Assembly: GCA_002786065.1 (NCBI GenBank)
Contig: NHNY01000009.1
Span: 186,001 to 250,000, forward strand
From: Microcyclospora pomicola
Lineage: Eukaryota; Ascomycota; Dothideomycetes; Capnodiales
Reading direction: 5' to 3'
Length of the DNA stretch: 64,000 nucleotides
Numbering within the stretch: position 1 is the first letter of the stretch; each line of letters starts with the position of its first letter. Made by a program: the position numbers and the translations under genes. Positions 11,562-20,815 of this stretch are shown here, piece after piece. A model generated the notes under the pieces. That model searched no databases. It had not been told where the DNA came from and saw only the letters and a list, made by a program, of their open reading frames with translations.

Positions 11562-11985
11562 GTCAGCCACTTATGCACATGTGTTTGATTGCGTGAACGA
11601 TAGATAGACTCTTGTACAGCATGGGCGTTTTGGCGCCTTTATATGGAGTATTTAGCTTTCAAACATAGATAGTACGTGAGACATGAGTTGCTGTCTCTGT
11701 AGTATGTCTACTGAGCACCTACTTCACTTCATAATCAAAGCTCAATTGGCATGGCACTCTGAGTGTCTTGGCCATTGTCATTCATTGATGGTATCCGTCA
11801 TGACTTATGATTACCTTATATGCACGGATCCTGTACCCTCGTAACCAGAATCTGCATTCATTGAGCAGAGCACGTGACCGTGACACGAGATCTCGACGCT
11901 TGACGCCGGCCCGCACCACGCTAGTAGCTGTCGACGAGATACTTAAGATTCTTCCTCCCTCGCTTTCTCCCTCTTTTCTCTTCAT
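11562..11985. other. Intergenic region upstream of the U3 gene
   Basis: Contains the 3' UTR of the NADH dehydrogenase gene and the probable pol II promoter of U3. It has a CACGTG box at 11871-11876, a possible AT-rich initiation element at 11941-11950, and a strong CT-rich run at 11950-11982. No coding sequence was recognised. Confidence 0.5.
11871..11876. promoter_or_regulatory. CACGTG box upstream of the U3 snoRNA gene
   Basis: CACGTG followed by AC (RCACGTGAC context, close to the Cbf1 consensus), about 110 bp upstream of the proposed U3 5' end. Function is inferred. Confidence 0.35.
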
Positions 11986-12269
11986 GTCGACTTTGTGAGC
12001 CTTCCCGACCCCCCATACCCTCGAAGACCTACCAACTAACAATGCCTCCCTCCACAGACTTCATAGAATCATTTCTATAGTAAACGTCCTCATCTGTGTT
12101 CTTTACAAAAGCCACAGACTCCAACCTGGCTGATGAGTCGATCCGCGCTGCCCCAGAGTGATGCCTTTCTTTCGCTCGCCTCGTTCCGAGCTGGCTATGA
12201 TCTCGTCTGTCTTGAGTGCCTGGCTTCGGCCGGCTCTTGGCGGTGGGTGGTGTCGGATGTCTGACAGGT
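11986..12269 (+). ncRNA. U3: U3 box C/D snoRNA gene containing a spliceosomal intron
   Basis: U3 is the RNA guide of the SSU processome and is needed for 18S rRNA cleavage in the nucleolus. The proposed RNA starts GTCGACTTT (11986-11994). A 63-bp intron follows (11995-12057) with donor GTGAGC, branch CTAAC at about 12036-12040 and acceptor CACAG. The second exon opens ACTTCATAGAATCATTTC, then TATAG, nearly identical to yeast U3 box A sequence. Further landmarks are in order: a GCTGATGAGTC block (C', 12129-12139), CCCCAGAGTGA (box B, about 12151-12161), CTATGATCT (box C, about 12194-12202), and TGTCTGACAGG (box D/3' end, about 12259-12269). The mature length is about 221 nt. Yeast U3 genes also carry an intron near the 5' end. 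A 28-codon reading frame across the splice is coincidental. The exact ends are approximate. Confidence 0.9.
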
Positions 12270-12841
12270 TCTTTTCTCTTTTATTTTCATCAATTGTCCT
12301 TTGGCTTCTGCCGGGGCTTGGAGAAGATAATATATGTGGTGTTTCTTGGCAGCGGCCTGACTGGAGATGGACTTGCATGATATCTGCAGGAGGGTCCTTC
12401 TTGGGAATGATGTCGTCTACTTTTGATAATGATGGAGCACTCCGGCGAGCTGTGTTTCATCTGTGGATGCATATGAGCATGTATGTACCTTATGTATGTA
12501 CTGCTCGATTTCAGCGATCTCCTCGTTCAGAAGCTACTTTATGCAATCTCATCTAGCCTCGTACACCCTGATGTTACAACGTCTTCTATCTTGACAACTA
12601 CGTATTTGAGGGCTTCCGCATTCATGTAAACTCATCGCCGTGACTCAATCTGATTCATAACGAGGCACGCGACCTGGTAGCAGCGGTACGAAATTTCTTC
12701 GCCGATCGCTTAGCTAAACATTCATGGATGACATATCGATAAGAACTGTTTGCCGCTCCAACTTTCTTGTGCTGGAGGGGCAGAGGCACTCTCACGGTCA
12801 TCTTCTATCTTTTACTTCGCAACGTCCTCACAGCAGCAGCC
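12270..12841. other. Intergenic region between U3 and NMD3
   Basis: T-rich sequence follows the U3 3' end (12270-12300), and the NMD3 promoter/leader is at the far side. Nothing else was recognised. Confidence 0.55.
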
Positions 12842-14398
12842 ATGTCGATGGATATAGATACGATCTCGCTGCCGCAGCAGGCTCAAAACACTGCTGCCAC
12901 AATCTTGTGCTACAACTGCGGCGCAGCTATCGACGGAACTCAAGCAGCGGGCGCGCTCTGTAATGATTGCTTGAAGCTCACCGTTGACATCACGGAGAGT
13001 ATTGAAAGAGATGGCATACTTTTGATGTGTAGAGATTGCGACAGATGGCTCTCACCGCCTGCATCCTGGGTGGTTGCCGCACCCGAGTCAAGAGAACTTC
13101 TTGCGCTTTGCCTGCGCAAACTTCGAGGACTGAACAAGAGTCGGATCATAGATGCGTCCTTCATCTGGACAGAGCCCCATTCGCGACGAATCAAAGTCAA
13201 GATCACAGTCCAGCAAGAAGCCTTTCAGGGGACCATCCTTCAACAAACCTTCGACGTGGAGTTCGTCCAGAACTACAAACAATGCCCCGACTGCCAGAAA
13301 TCATATACCCACAACACATGGCGGGCGAGCGTACAGGTACGGCAGAAGGTGCCTCACAAGCGAACTTTCTTGTACCTTGAACAGCTCATCCTGAAGCAAG
13401 GCGTGCACAAGGAGACGATCAACATCAGGGAGGTGCAGAACGGGATCGATTTCTACTTCGCACAACGGAATCATGCTGAGAAGTTTGTTGACTTCCTGAA
13501 CTCGGCGACACCAGCCCGGACGAAGAAGAGTCAGGAGTTGATCTCGACGGATACCCACACATCGACCGCGTCGTACAAATTCACATACTCGTGCGAGTTG
13601 GTGCCGATATGTAAGGACGATTTGGTTGCGATCCCTCTCAAGCTAGCGAAGAGCATTGGAAACATCTCGCCCTTGTGTCTCTGCTATCGGATAGGCTCTG
13701 CTGTCAACCTACTCGATCCGAACACGCTTCAGGTGGCTGATCTTAGCACTCCGATCTACTGGCGAGCACCGTTCGCTCCGCTTGCTGATGTCAAGGACCT
13801 GACGGAATTCATCGTTATGGATATTGAGCCGATTGGTCCTCAGAAGGGCCGCTTTCTTCTTGCCGAAGCGACTGTGGTTCGTGCATCAGATTTGGGTGTG
13901 AACGACACGACGTACCTTGTCCGCACACACTTGGGGAGTGTGCTGCACGCGGGCGACAGCGTTATGGGCTACCTCCTCGCCGGCACGCAATTCAACAGCG
14001 AGAATTTCGACGCGATTGAGGAGTCGAAGCAGTACTCCGGCACTATCCCTGACGTGATACTGGTGAAGAAGCACTACCCAGCACGGAAGAAGAACAAGAC
14101 TCGCAAGTGGAAGCTGCAACGCATGGCACGCGAGGAGTCGGAGATGAAGCCGCGGAAACAAGATGCCAATCGTGACGAGATTGATTACGAGCAATTCTTG
14201 CAAGACCTGGAAGCCGACCCGGAGTTGCGAGCAGGCATGAACATGTACAAGAACAACGATGCTCGGGCGAAGGCGGATGTCGTGAGCGAGATGGACACGG
14301 ATGATGATGAGGATGATGGGTTGGAGATACCCATGGATCAGCTTATTGACGAGATGGAGGATATGGGTATGGATGAGGACGATTCTGATGACGAATAG
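12842..14398 (+). CDS. NMD3: 60S ribosomal export protein NMD3
   Basis: An intronless gene of 518 residues. NMD3 is the adaptor that links the nascent 60S subunit to the exportin Crm1 for nuclear export and is released in the cytoplasm. The N-terminal zinc-binding part has repeated Cys pairs: CYNCG near 23, CNDC, CRDC and CPDC. The RKVPHKRTFLYLEQ-type and NGIDFYF blocks of the NMD3 core follow. The C-terminal ~100 residues are basic (HYPARKKNKTRKW) then very acidic. Leu/Met-rich segments (MDQLIDEMEDMGM) resemble an export-signal region. The ATG at 12842 matches the usual N-terminus; an in-frame extension upstream has no ATG. The length matches fungal NMD3 (~520). Confidence 0.95.
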   Translation: MSMDIDTISLPQQAQNTAATILCYNCGAAIDGTQAAGALCNDCLKLTVDITESIERDGILLMCRDCDRWLSPPASWVVAAPESRELLALCLRKLRGLNKSRIIDASFIWTEPHSRRIKVKITVQQEAFQGTILQQTFDVEFVQNYKQCPDCQKSYTHNTWRASVQVRQKVPHKRTFLYLEQLILKQGVHKETINIREVQNGIDFYFAQRNHAEKFVDFLNSATPARTKKSQELISTDTHTSTASYKFTYSCELVPICKDDLVAIPLKLAKSIGNISPLCLCYRIGSAVNLLDPNTLQVADLSTPIYWRAPFAPLADVKDLTEFIVMDIEPIGPQKGRFLLAEATVVRASDLGVNDTTYLVRTHLGSVLHAGDSVMGYLLAGTQFNSENFDAIEESKQYSGTIPDVILVKKHYPARKKNKTRKWKLQRMAREESEMKPRKQDANRDEIDYEQFLQDLEADPELRAGMNMYKNNDARAKADVVSEMDTDDDEDDGLEIPMDQLIDEMEDMGMDEDDSDDE

Positions 14399-15164
14399 AT
14401 ATCCATTTATGATCTTGCAATGGGACGCATGTCAATGTCACAGCGAAGGAGTTGTATGGTCTATTTAAATCAAGAATGCTGAGTTGTCCGCCACGAAACG
14501 AATTGTCTCGGTGGCTGCGGTATCAGTAACAAAACTTGCGTGTCGTTCATCAACGTTGATCTGCACATTCAAATGGATCTCCACATAGACAATACATAAT
14601 TCACTTGGCGATCGTCATGGCGCAGATAGCGATACTCTTCCATGTCGATCCGGCGCAAACAAGCCTTTTGACGGCGACAGTCCAGAAGCGCCGTTTCCGC
14701 CGTTGGCCTGGTTCTGGCTGCCGTGCGTGCTTACCACTCTGACGCCGCCGTAATCGCCGCTGCATTTGCGTGACATATGGATTCTGAGGAACCACGGGTC
14801 TATTCGTAATCGACATACACATTTTGTATTCCACTTCCACCCCAATTCAGTCATTCCATCCCCAATCACGACAGGTATTCTTGCTAGACCTGACATCCGC
14901 TTGCATCCATTCACTCGCGGATATCTAGCCGGCCTGGAAGTTCCGCGACCTTCCACCCGCCGATACGAAACCACGCCCAATCGCATGGTCAAGAACAAAG
15001 CCTGCAGCAATCTGATCTAGCAATCGCGGGCAGCTTGTACAGCAGATTAGAGAAGAGAAGGCAGACACAAAGAAAAGAAGCTCCTCGGACAACGAAAGAG
15101 ACATCCCTGCTGGTCTGGACCCTCGCATATCAATACCTCCCGCGTCTGTCATCTGCACGGCATC
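14399..15164. other. Intergenic region between NMD3 and the ubiquitin-fold gene
   Basis: Contains the NMD3 3' UTR and the promoter/leader of the following gene. Short overlapping open frames on both strands have no recognisable content. Confidence 0.55.
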
Positions 15165-15960
15165 ATGGCCTCCGCTGCTGCAGATGTCACCACCAATAGC
15201 CACTCTGCACCGCGCGTTCCGTCCTTCGTTGAGATGCGAGACTTCGCTGCACCTTTACAACCACGCAACGTCGAGCCACTGACCATGGCAGACGCCGCCA
15301 CGATAAGCACCTTGGACGGAGCGCCGTCATCATCCATATCACCACCTACCAACACATCCATAGCTGCCGCGTCACAACCGCAATCGTCACAGCAATCGTC
15401 ATCCACTCTCGGCCCTGCCATCGAGGGAGTGCCTGTCATAGCCACCCCTTCATCCCCCGAAGCGCTTGTGCTCAGCATTACCTTGATGACCAGCGCTGGT
15501 GCTCGCCACCCCTACCGCATCGACGAGAAGTACCTCTCCGCGCGCTCCGTCGCCGCACGCACATCCACCGGCACATTCGACCCGCGCGAGCTCAAGGGAT
15601 ACAGTCTGAAGGAGTTGGTATGGACCGATTGGCGGGAAGAATGGGAGCCGCAACCCGCAAGTCCGGACAAGATCCGGCTGATCATCATGGGGAAATTGGT
15701 CGATGATAAGAAAGCGCTCAAAGGTACGTTTGAACTTGGATTGAGGAAGGGTGGAGAATGAAAATGAGTGACTGACATCCGGCTGCGCTACTACAGAATA
15801 CCCCTTCTCCTTTGACCTACCCAACGTGGTGCAGATATCGGTCAAGCCTTCAGATTTCGAGGAAGACAACGATACCGGGCATGCCAAAGGACAGAAACCG
15901 ACGCGAGTGCGAGACGGCGATGACGAGAGGGGCGCTGGGTGCCGGTGTGTCGTCATGTAG
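15165..15960 (+). CDS. Membrane-anchored ubiquitin-fold protein (UBL3/MUB-like) with CaaX end
   Basis: Exons 15165-15723 and 15797-15960, 73-bp GT-AG intron (15724-15796), 240 residues. Animal UBL3 and plant MUB proteins are prenylated ubiquitin-fold proteins at membranes that recruit E2 enzymes or sort cargo. Residues 1-100 are Ser/Ala/Pro-rich and disordered. The ubiquitin-like fold covers about 103-200. It has a MUB-like block, TDWREEWEPQPASPDKIRLI, then IMGKLVDDKKALKEYPF and a final beta strand VVQISVKP. The second exon ends CRCVVM-stop. This is a CaaX box (C-V-V-M) with a second Cys two residues upstream, as in UBL3, predicting farnesylation plus palmitoylation. The CaaX box is present only after the intron is removed, which supports the model. 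Convergent with UMP1. Confidence 0.82.
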
Positions 15961-16951
15961 TCGCCTCGTGCGCGCAGATGGCAGATTCATGTCCTACACA
16001 CATCGTACAGCGAGCATGGCGTGAATGCAGGTCGAGATGTACTGGCTCTGGATTCGCTTCTAAACACCCTGCAGACGAAACGACCACTCCAGAATGCGTC
16101 GCCACAGTAAGCGGTTACAGCAATCGACAACCAACCATGGCCGGAACAATACGCCTGCACTTCAGTCAACAAAAGAGCGGACCACCCTGCCTCTTTCCTG
16201 CCGCATCATCTTCCGACGTGTTCATCATCCTCACAGCTCTCCTTCACATCATACAGCATCGTGCACGGCGTTTGGAGTCCTCTGTTCTTGCGGGGTTTGC
16301 GAAGCGGTCTTTCCGTACACGGACACGGAGGACCACTGTAGATATTGGGAATGCGGGGCTTACATACGCATGGCGATTTGGGGATTCCTCTGCTTTCTTT
16401 TCTGCGCTTAGGGGGTCAAGCTTCGTTTGTCGCCACCACTGCTCTGTCCTTTGTTGGTGATCGATTTGCTTCAACGAATCAGGGTGCAGTTTATGCTCAA
16501 TGGATGGCGGAGTTGAAGATGGAATGATGGTTGATAGCCATGGTGATCACACGAGCGAGGGGAGACGTACTTATTTTCGAAGCAGGAGACGAGTGGTGTG
16601 TAATAGTGTTGCAGCCATCCCTCTGAACCAACAGATAATATGGTGCAGAGTCAAGGAGGAAGGATTATCGATCACAGGTGAGGGCCACTGTACCCGTAGG
16701 CCCATCTAGTAGGAGTCCATAGTGACGACAGGAGTCGTGTACACATACATACTGACGCTGCTCGACATTTGACTTCGCTCCGGCATGCTACTCACGTTTG
16801 CTCGGTGGTAGATATTGAAGTCATCACTCTTGTATTGGTGTTCTAACATCATTGTCCCCTCCTCAAGAACAAGACCACAATGCCCCCGTCCATCCATCTC
16901 AGCACGACAGACTATCATACACCCCCTCTCCCTCCTCCCTCCCCATCAACT
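15961..16951. other. Convergent intergenic region (ubiquitin-fold gene / UMP1)
   Basis: About 1 kb containing the two 3' UTRs. The open frames here overlap in several frames and show no domain. Nothing further was recognised. Confidence 0.5.
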
Positions 16952-17519
16952 CTACCAATTCATCCCCATCCTTCCCTCCATCTCCGCATGGAACCCCCCC
17001 ACGCCCTCCCCCCCTCCAAACACCAACCCTGCATCCCCCACAAACACATCCTCCCAGCTAATCTCCGCCTCGCGGCCCTCGAGGATATCCGCATGCACGC
17101 CACTCCCGCCACTCGGCCCCCCCAGCACCGCCGGCGTCCACTCCCCCGCCCGCACAATCGCCAGCTCCATGCCGCGCCGCACCGGCTCCGCGATGCCGAA
17201 CTGCCGCCGCAGCAGCTCCATCTTCAGCGCGGATTGTTGGGCGCGCCATTGCGCCAGGCGGGATTCGAGGGGGTGGTAGCTTGTTGGCGCGGCGGCTGTG
17301 GAGGAGGTGGTGGTGTGGGAGGAGGCGTTCGGGGCCGTGCTCGCGGTCAGGGACAGGTTGGAGCGCAGCGTGTCGTGGACGCCCGGGGCGGAGGGCGCGC
17401 CGGGGGTGCGCGTGGTGGAGTGCGCGTGGGGGGCGGCGGGGATGAGGCGGAGAGACTGTTGAGGTAGGAGTGATTAGTGAGGACATTGGGATGGTGGAGG
17501 GGTGAAGGCAAGATACCAT
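16952..17519 (-). CDS. UMP1: Proteasome maturation factor Ump1
   Basis: Exons 17519-17517 and 17455-16952, 168 residues. Ump1 is the chaperone that holds half-proteasomes, times beta-subunit processing and is the first substrate of the new 20S particle. The first coding exon is just the ATG. A 61-bp intron (donor GTATCT, acceptor CAACAG, 17516-17456) then joins it to TCTCTCCGC to give MSLRLIPAAP, the family N-terminus. Reading straight through the ATG gives a long but spurious frame. Diagnostic C-terminal blocks are APGVHDTLRSNL-like (APSAPGVHDTLR), ESRLAQWRAQQSALKM, LRRQFGIAEPVRRGMEL, and WTPAVLGGPS...HADILEGREAEISWEDVF. Length is normal for fungi. Confidence 0.93.
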
Positions 17520-18252
17520 TTTGGCGGTTGGTGGTTGTGGTAGTGGTGTGGTTGGGGTTCGTCACAGCGCTGCGTGGTGTCGTCGTGTAGATCGATAGCA
17601 CTCTGGAGGATTGTTGGGTGTGTTTCGTGAGGGTCAGAGTCGATGACAGTTGCAGTGGAAAGTTGTGTTTGATGGAGTTTGACGTGTAGATGGATGATGT
17701 GATGTAGTGAGGCAGCCGGCTGACTTACGCCTCTACTGAAGCTCTCTCGTGCCCGTCAGTCAGTAGTCAGGCACGCGGCTCTCCCGAACCTTAATCCGAA
17801 GGTGCCTGCGTCACAAGCGAAGTGGGAATCATCGTCATGAAACATGAACATGAACATTACTGCGGGATTCATTATGTGGAGGAAGGTTGGTCTGCTGAAC
17901 GTGTAAATGGTAGTGTATCTATATATCAATTCATAAAGTCGTCATCGTCGTTACATCGCCGCCGCCCTCGTCCACTGTCACGAAGCCACCAAACGATGCT
18001 GTCATTGAAGAATGGTCCCAGCTGCGAACAGCAACGCCTTTTGGTTTCCGCATGATCTCGCAATGCTAACACGAATAGATCGTGCGGGCATGACCAAGTT
18101 CAACTCGGAGTGGCTATGTATGGCCCACGACACAAAGGTGTGTATGCATTCCGTGCTGAAGGGCAAGTTTGCATCGACATGCGTGAGCGATCAATGCCAT
18201 GCCGAAAAGCGTCTTCGCCGTCGTGGTAGCATAGCCCTGTCGATCAGCCAGC
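17520..18252. other. UMP1 promoter and 3' region of the orphan gene
   Basis: The 733-bp stretch upstream of UMP1 holds its (CAA)-rich leader at about 17520-17560. No additional gene was recognised. Confidence 0.5.
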
Positions 18253-18690
18253 TCAAGAGATGAGCACGAGCGAGTCCACGCTGTCATGCCCGTGAACTGC
18301 AACTTCCGTCAAGTGCACCTCGACACCGCCCATTTTGCCGCCGTCCTCGAACGACCGCGCCCGCCGCCGCGCGATCGTCCCACACGTCGTCGCCTGCAGT
18401 ATAAATCGCGGCTTGGGTTTGGGCGGGACTTGGTCGCGGTAATGGCGGAACTTGATGCTCAGCGAGGGTTCGTGCGAGGTGCTGCGTTGGTGGGTGAAGG
18501 GCTGCCGAAGACCGCTTGCAGGCATCACCATCGTTCGTGCGCGGCAGCGAGGCGAGAAGAAGGTCTGTTGTTGTAGGGGCGCGGGCGGCGGGGTTGTGAG
18601 GCGTGGGGCGGTGGTGGTGATGGGGCTGGGGACGGCGGCGTAGCTGAAGGCGGAGGAGAAGTCGGGGAAGTCGTCGTCGAAGTCGGCCAT
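18253..18690 (-). CDS. Small hypothetical protein, no recognised family
   Basis: A 145-codon intronless frame beginning MADFDDDFPDF in excellent translational context (CAAC before the ATG, preceded by CAA repeats as in the SUN gene). The GC-rich codon use is consistent over its length. Residues 20-45 are Pro/Thr-rich. The middle is basic with a segment PPKPKPRFILQATTCGTIARRRARSF, and the C-terminus is short and mildly hydrophobic. There is no signal peptide, membrane helix or known motif. It could be an orphan gene, or the first exon of a differently spliced gene. Confidence comes from the start context and composition only. Confidence 0.45.
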   Translation of the reverse strand: MADFDDDFPDFSSAFSYAAVPSPITTTAPRLTTPPPAPLQQQTFFSPRCRARTMVMPASGLRQPFTHQRSTSHEPSLSIKFRHYRDQVPPKPKPRFILQATTCGTIARRRARSFEDGGKMGGVEVHLTEVAVHGHDSVDSLVLIS

Positions 18691-20815
18691 GTTGTTGTTG
18701 ATGTTGTTGGTCGGTTTGTATGGGTGATTGGGTCCAATGCTGGGTTGGGTGGTTTGTGCAATGAGAATGTTCCAAGCAACAAAAGTCCAATGTCAGGGTC
18801 GTAGAGGTAGGAATCGTCACCGCAGGTCAAGCAAGCAGGCAAACGAGCAGACAAGGTTTCCCCAACGGTGACTGGAATGCGTCGATTCTGCTAGCCGTTG
18901 ACGTGATAGCGATGTTGCCAGTATGGTGCTAGCCGTTGAGTTTACTAGACGCGACACAACCGACGCAGGGATCCGTGGCCAGCAGGCAGGATTATGATGC
19001 GGTGTGCGGTATTGCGGGATTTTGCGGCCTTGACTTTGACTTCAAAATGAGACGATGTTGGATATCCCAGAGGTATCTGGAGTACTTTATGATGGCAGGC
19101 GTCCGAAACTCCTGACGCCTCTGTCAAGCAAGGCAAGACGCCCCTGGCAGGCTCGCGGTATAGCATGGCCACGCCAGGGTCGAGAAGCAACCAGACCATG
19201 ATGGGGGGCGTGGCCTGGCAGGGGATGTGCTCTCGCCATGCCGTGCGCCGTGCAGTCTTCTGGGCGTCGAGCTCGACGGCATGGCGCCATGCCAGTAAGT
19301 CGGTGGCGGATGGCGCTATACCATAGCTACAGTAGGTACATCTGTACAACTCCGGAGATATCTATCCTGTCCCATCTGGAACCCTGGTTTTGTCCTCGTG
19401 AAAGTGGGCGATAGAAGATCCAGATAATCATACGGGCCAGGGGGATCATGCTGCTGCTGCGCCCGGTCATTGGCCGTTGTGGGTGGCGCATGTCTCGTAC
19501 TGTAATGTTGCTAGTTCGTATAGCATATCTAGGCGGGAGCGTCGAGCCGAATCACAAGGCATCATCATCTGCACAATAATCAAGCCTTCGGGTTCATCCG
19601 TTCGTGATGGCGAAGAGAATCTACGATGATGTCGAAGGTCGCGAACATCATCGCCGGTCTAAGCCCCTCTATGTCTATCTCTGCTGTCTATCTTTCTGTA
19701 CTACTACTACCGCAGAATTTCAGTGCCACGGAATCGTCGAGCCTTCACCGTCCTCTGTATGCCGTAAGGACATGTCGTGCCTAGTAGCCCATATGTCCTT
19801 GGTCAAACAGCAACAGTGCACATCATTACTTCAATCATGCCTGCAGTCTAGAAACATCAAATCGCGCTCCATCGAATCCGCACTCGGAGCATGCTCATTC
19901 TGGCCTCTTCGCTTCGCATCTCTACGCGAAATCTGGGCGATGCCGTGCATGAGCACGAAGTAACGGACTCCTCTAAGGTAGGCAAGGTAGTTGTCTTCAT
20001 AATCCAGGGCAGGCAGACGGCTTGATTATGATCGGGCCACTGCTCTCGATGGCATTTCTGCATGACTCCCGCTCGCACTGCAGGCTCATCAATCGCAGCA
20101 TCTTCAACATGATCGTGATCATGATCGTGACGTGAAGGAACTAGACACGAGTGCATTGCTGCCTACTCGAATGACATGTCTAACCCGACGTCTAGATCCA
20201 CCACCATCTCCATTCAATTCCTCCAGTAGCCCCATCTAGCCTTCCCCCACTGACCTCCGCAAGAAAAAAAGACCCAAGGTCTAGTTCTACGGAGCCAGCT
20301 CCCTGCCCAAACGCCCCAGATCTGACATACATGTGCACGTGCACAAAACATGTGTATATGCATGTCAGCACCAGGGCGATGGGCTTGGCGATTCGTCGCC
20401 GCGTGACTGTCATCGACGACTGACTGCCGATTGGTTTCCTATGCGGGAGGGCCAGACTATGTGCCTGGCGATGCGTGGATGTGAGATGGGTGGAGAGATG
20501 GTATGGGCTGCATAGTAAACGAGCGAGCCGGTGCTTTGCTGCTGCTATGTGGGAGAAGGTAGGTTGGTAGGCAGTCGAGGCCGGCAGCGTCGTAAGCTGG
20601 AGCAGGATCAGTCGCGCAATAAGCCCTGATGCCATGGACCAGCTATGGCGGTCTGGGATGCACTGCACGTAGGAAAGCCATGCTTAGAGGCGGATGTCAT
20701 GTCCTAGACGTTATCGGATAGAGGGTACATCTCGCAAGCATGATGTTAAGAGAGGCGAGGAAATGTCTACGCCGGCCAAGGTCGTCGGCAAGAGATAGAA
20801 CATCTATCTGATCTA
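18691..20815. other. 2.1-kb gene-poor region
   Basis: No convincing gene was found on either strand. It contains a 14-bp perfect palindrome with a CACGTG core (20332-20345) and a self-complementary GATCATGATC tract near 20108-20130. Open frames are short, repetitive in composition and mutually overlapping. Confidence 0.5.
20332..20345. promoter_or_regulatory. 14-bp perfect palindrome with CACGTG core
   Basis: The sequence TGTGCACGTGCACA reads the same on both strands. It could be a strong dimeric bHLH/bZIP site. It lies about 480 bp beyond the 3' end of the ankyrin gene, far from any start codon recognised here, so a regulatory role is speculative. Confidence 0.35.

Noticed and set aside
11984-12133. 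A 28-codon spliced reading frame starting ATGTCGACT
   Set aside because: The same bases match U3 snoRNA box sequences in order; the frame is coincidental and the conserved unit is the RNA.
16815-17467. Plus-strand proline-rich frames over UMP1
   Set aside because: Antisense composition artefact of a GC-rich coding exon.
17058-17519. 153-codon frame from the UMP1 start codon read without splicing
   Set aside because: It reads through the 61-bp intron into the wrong frame; the spliced frame gives Ump1 motifs.
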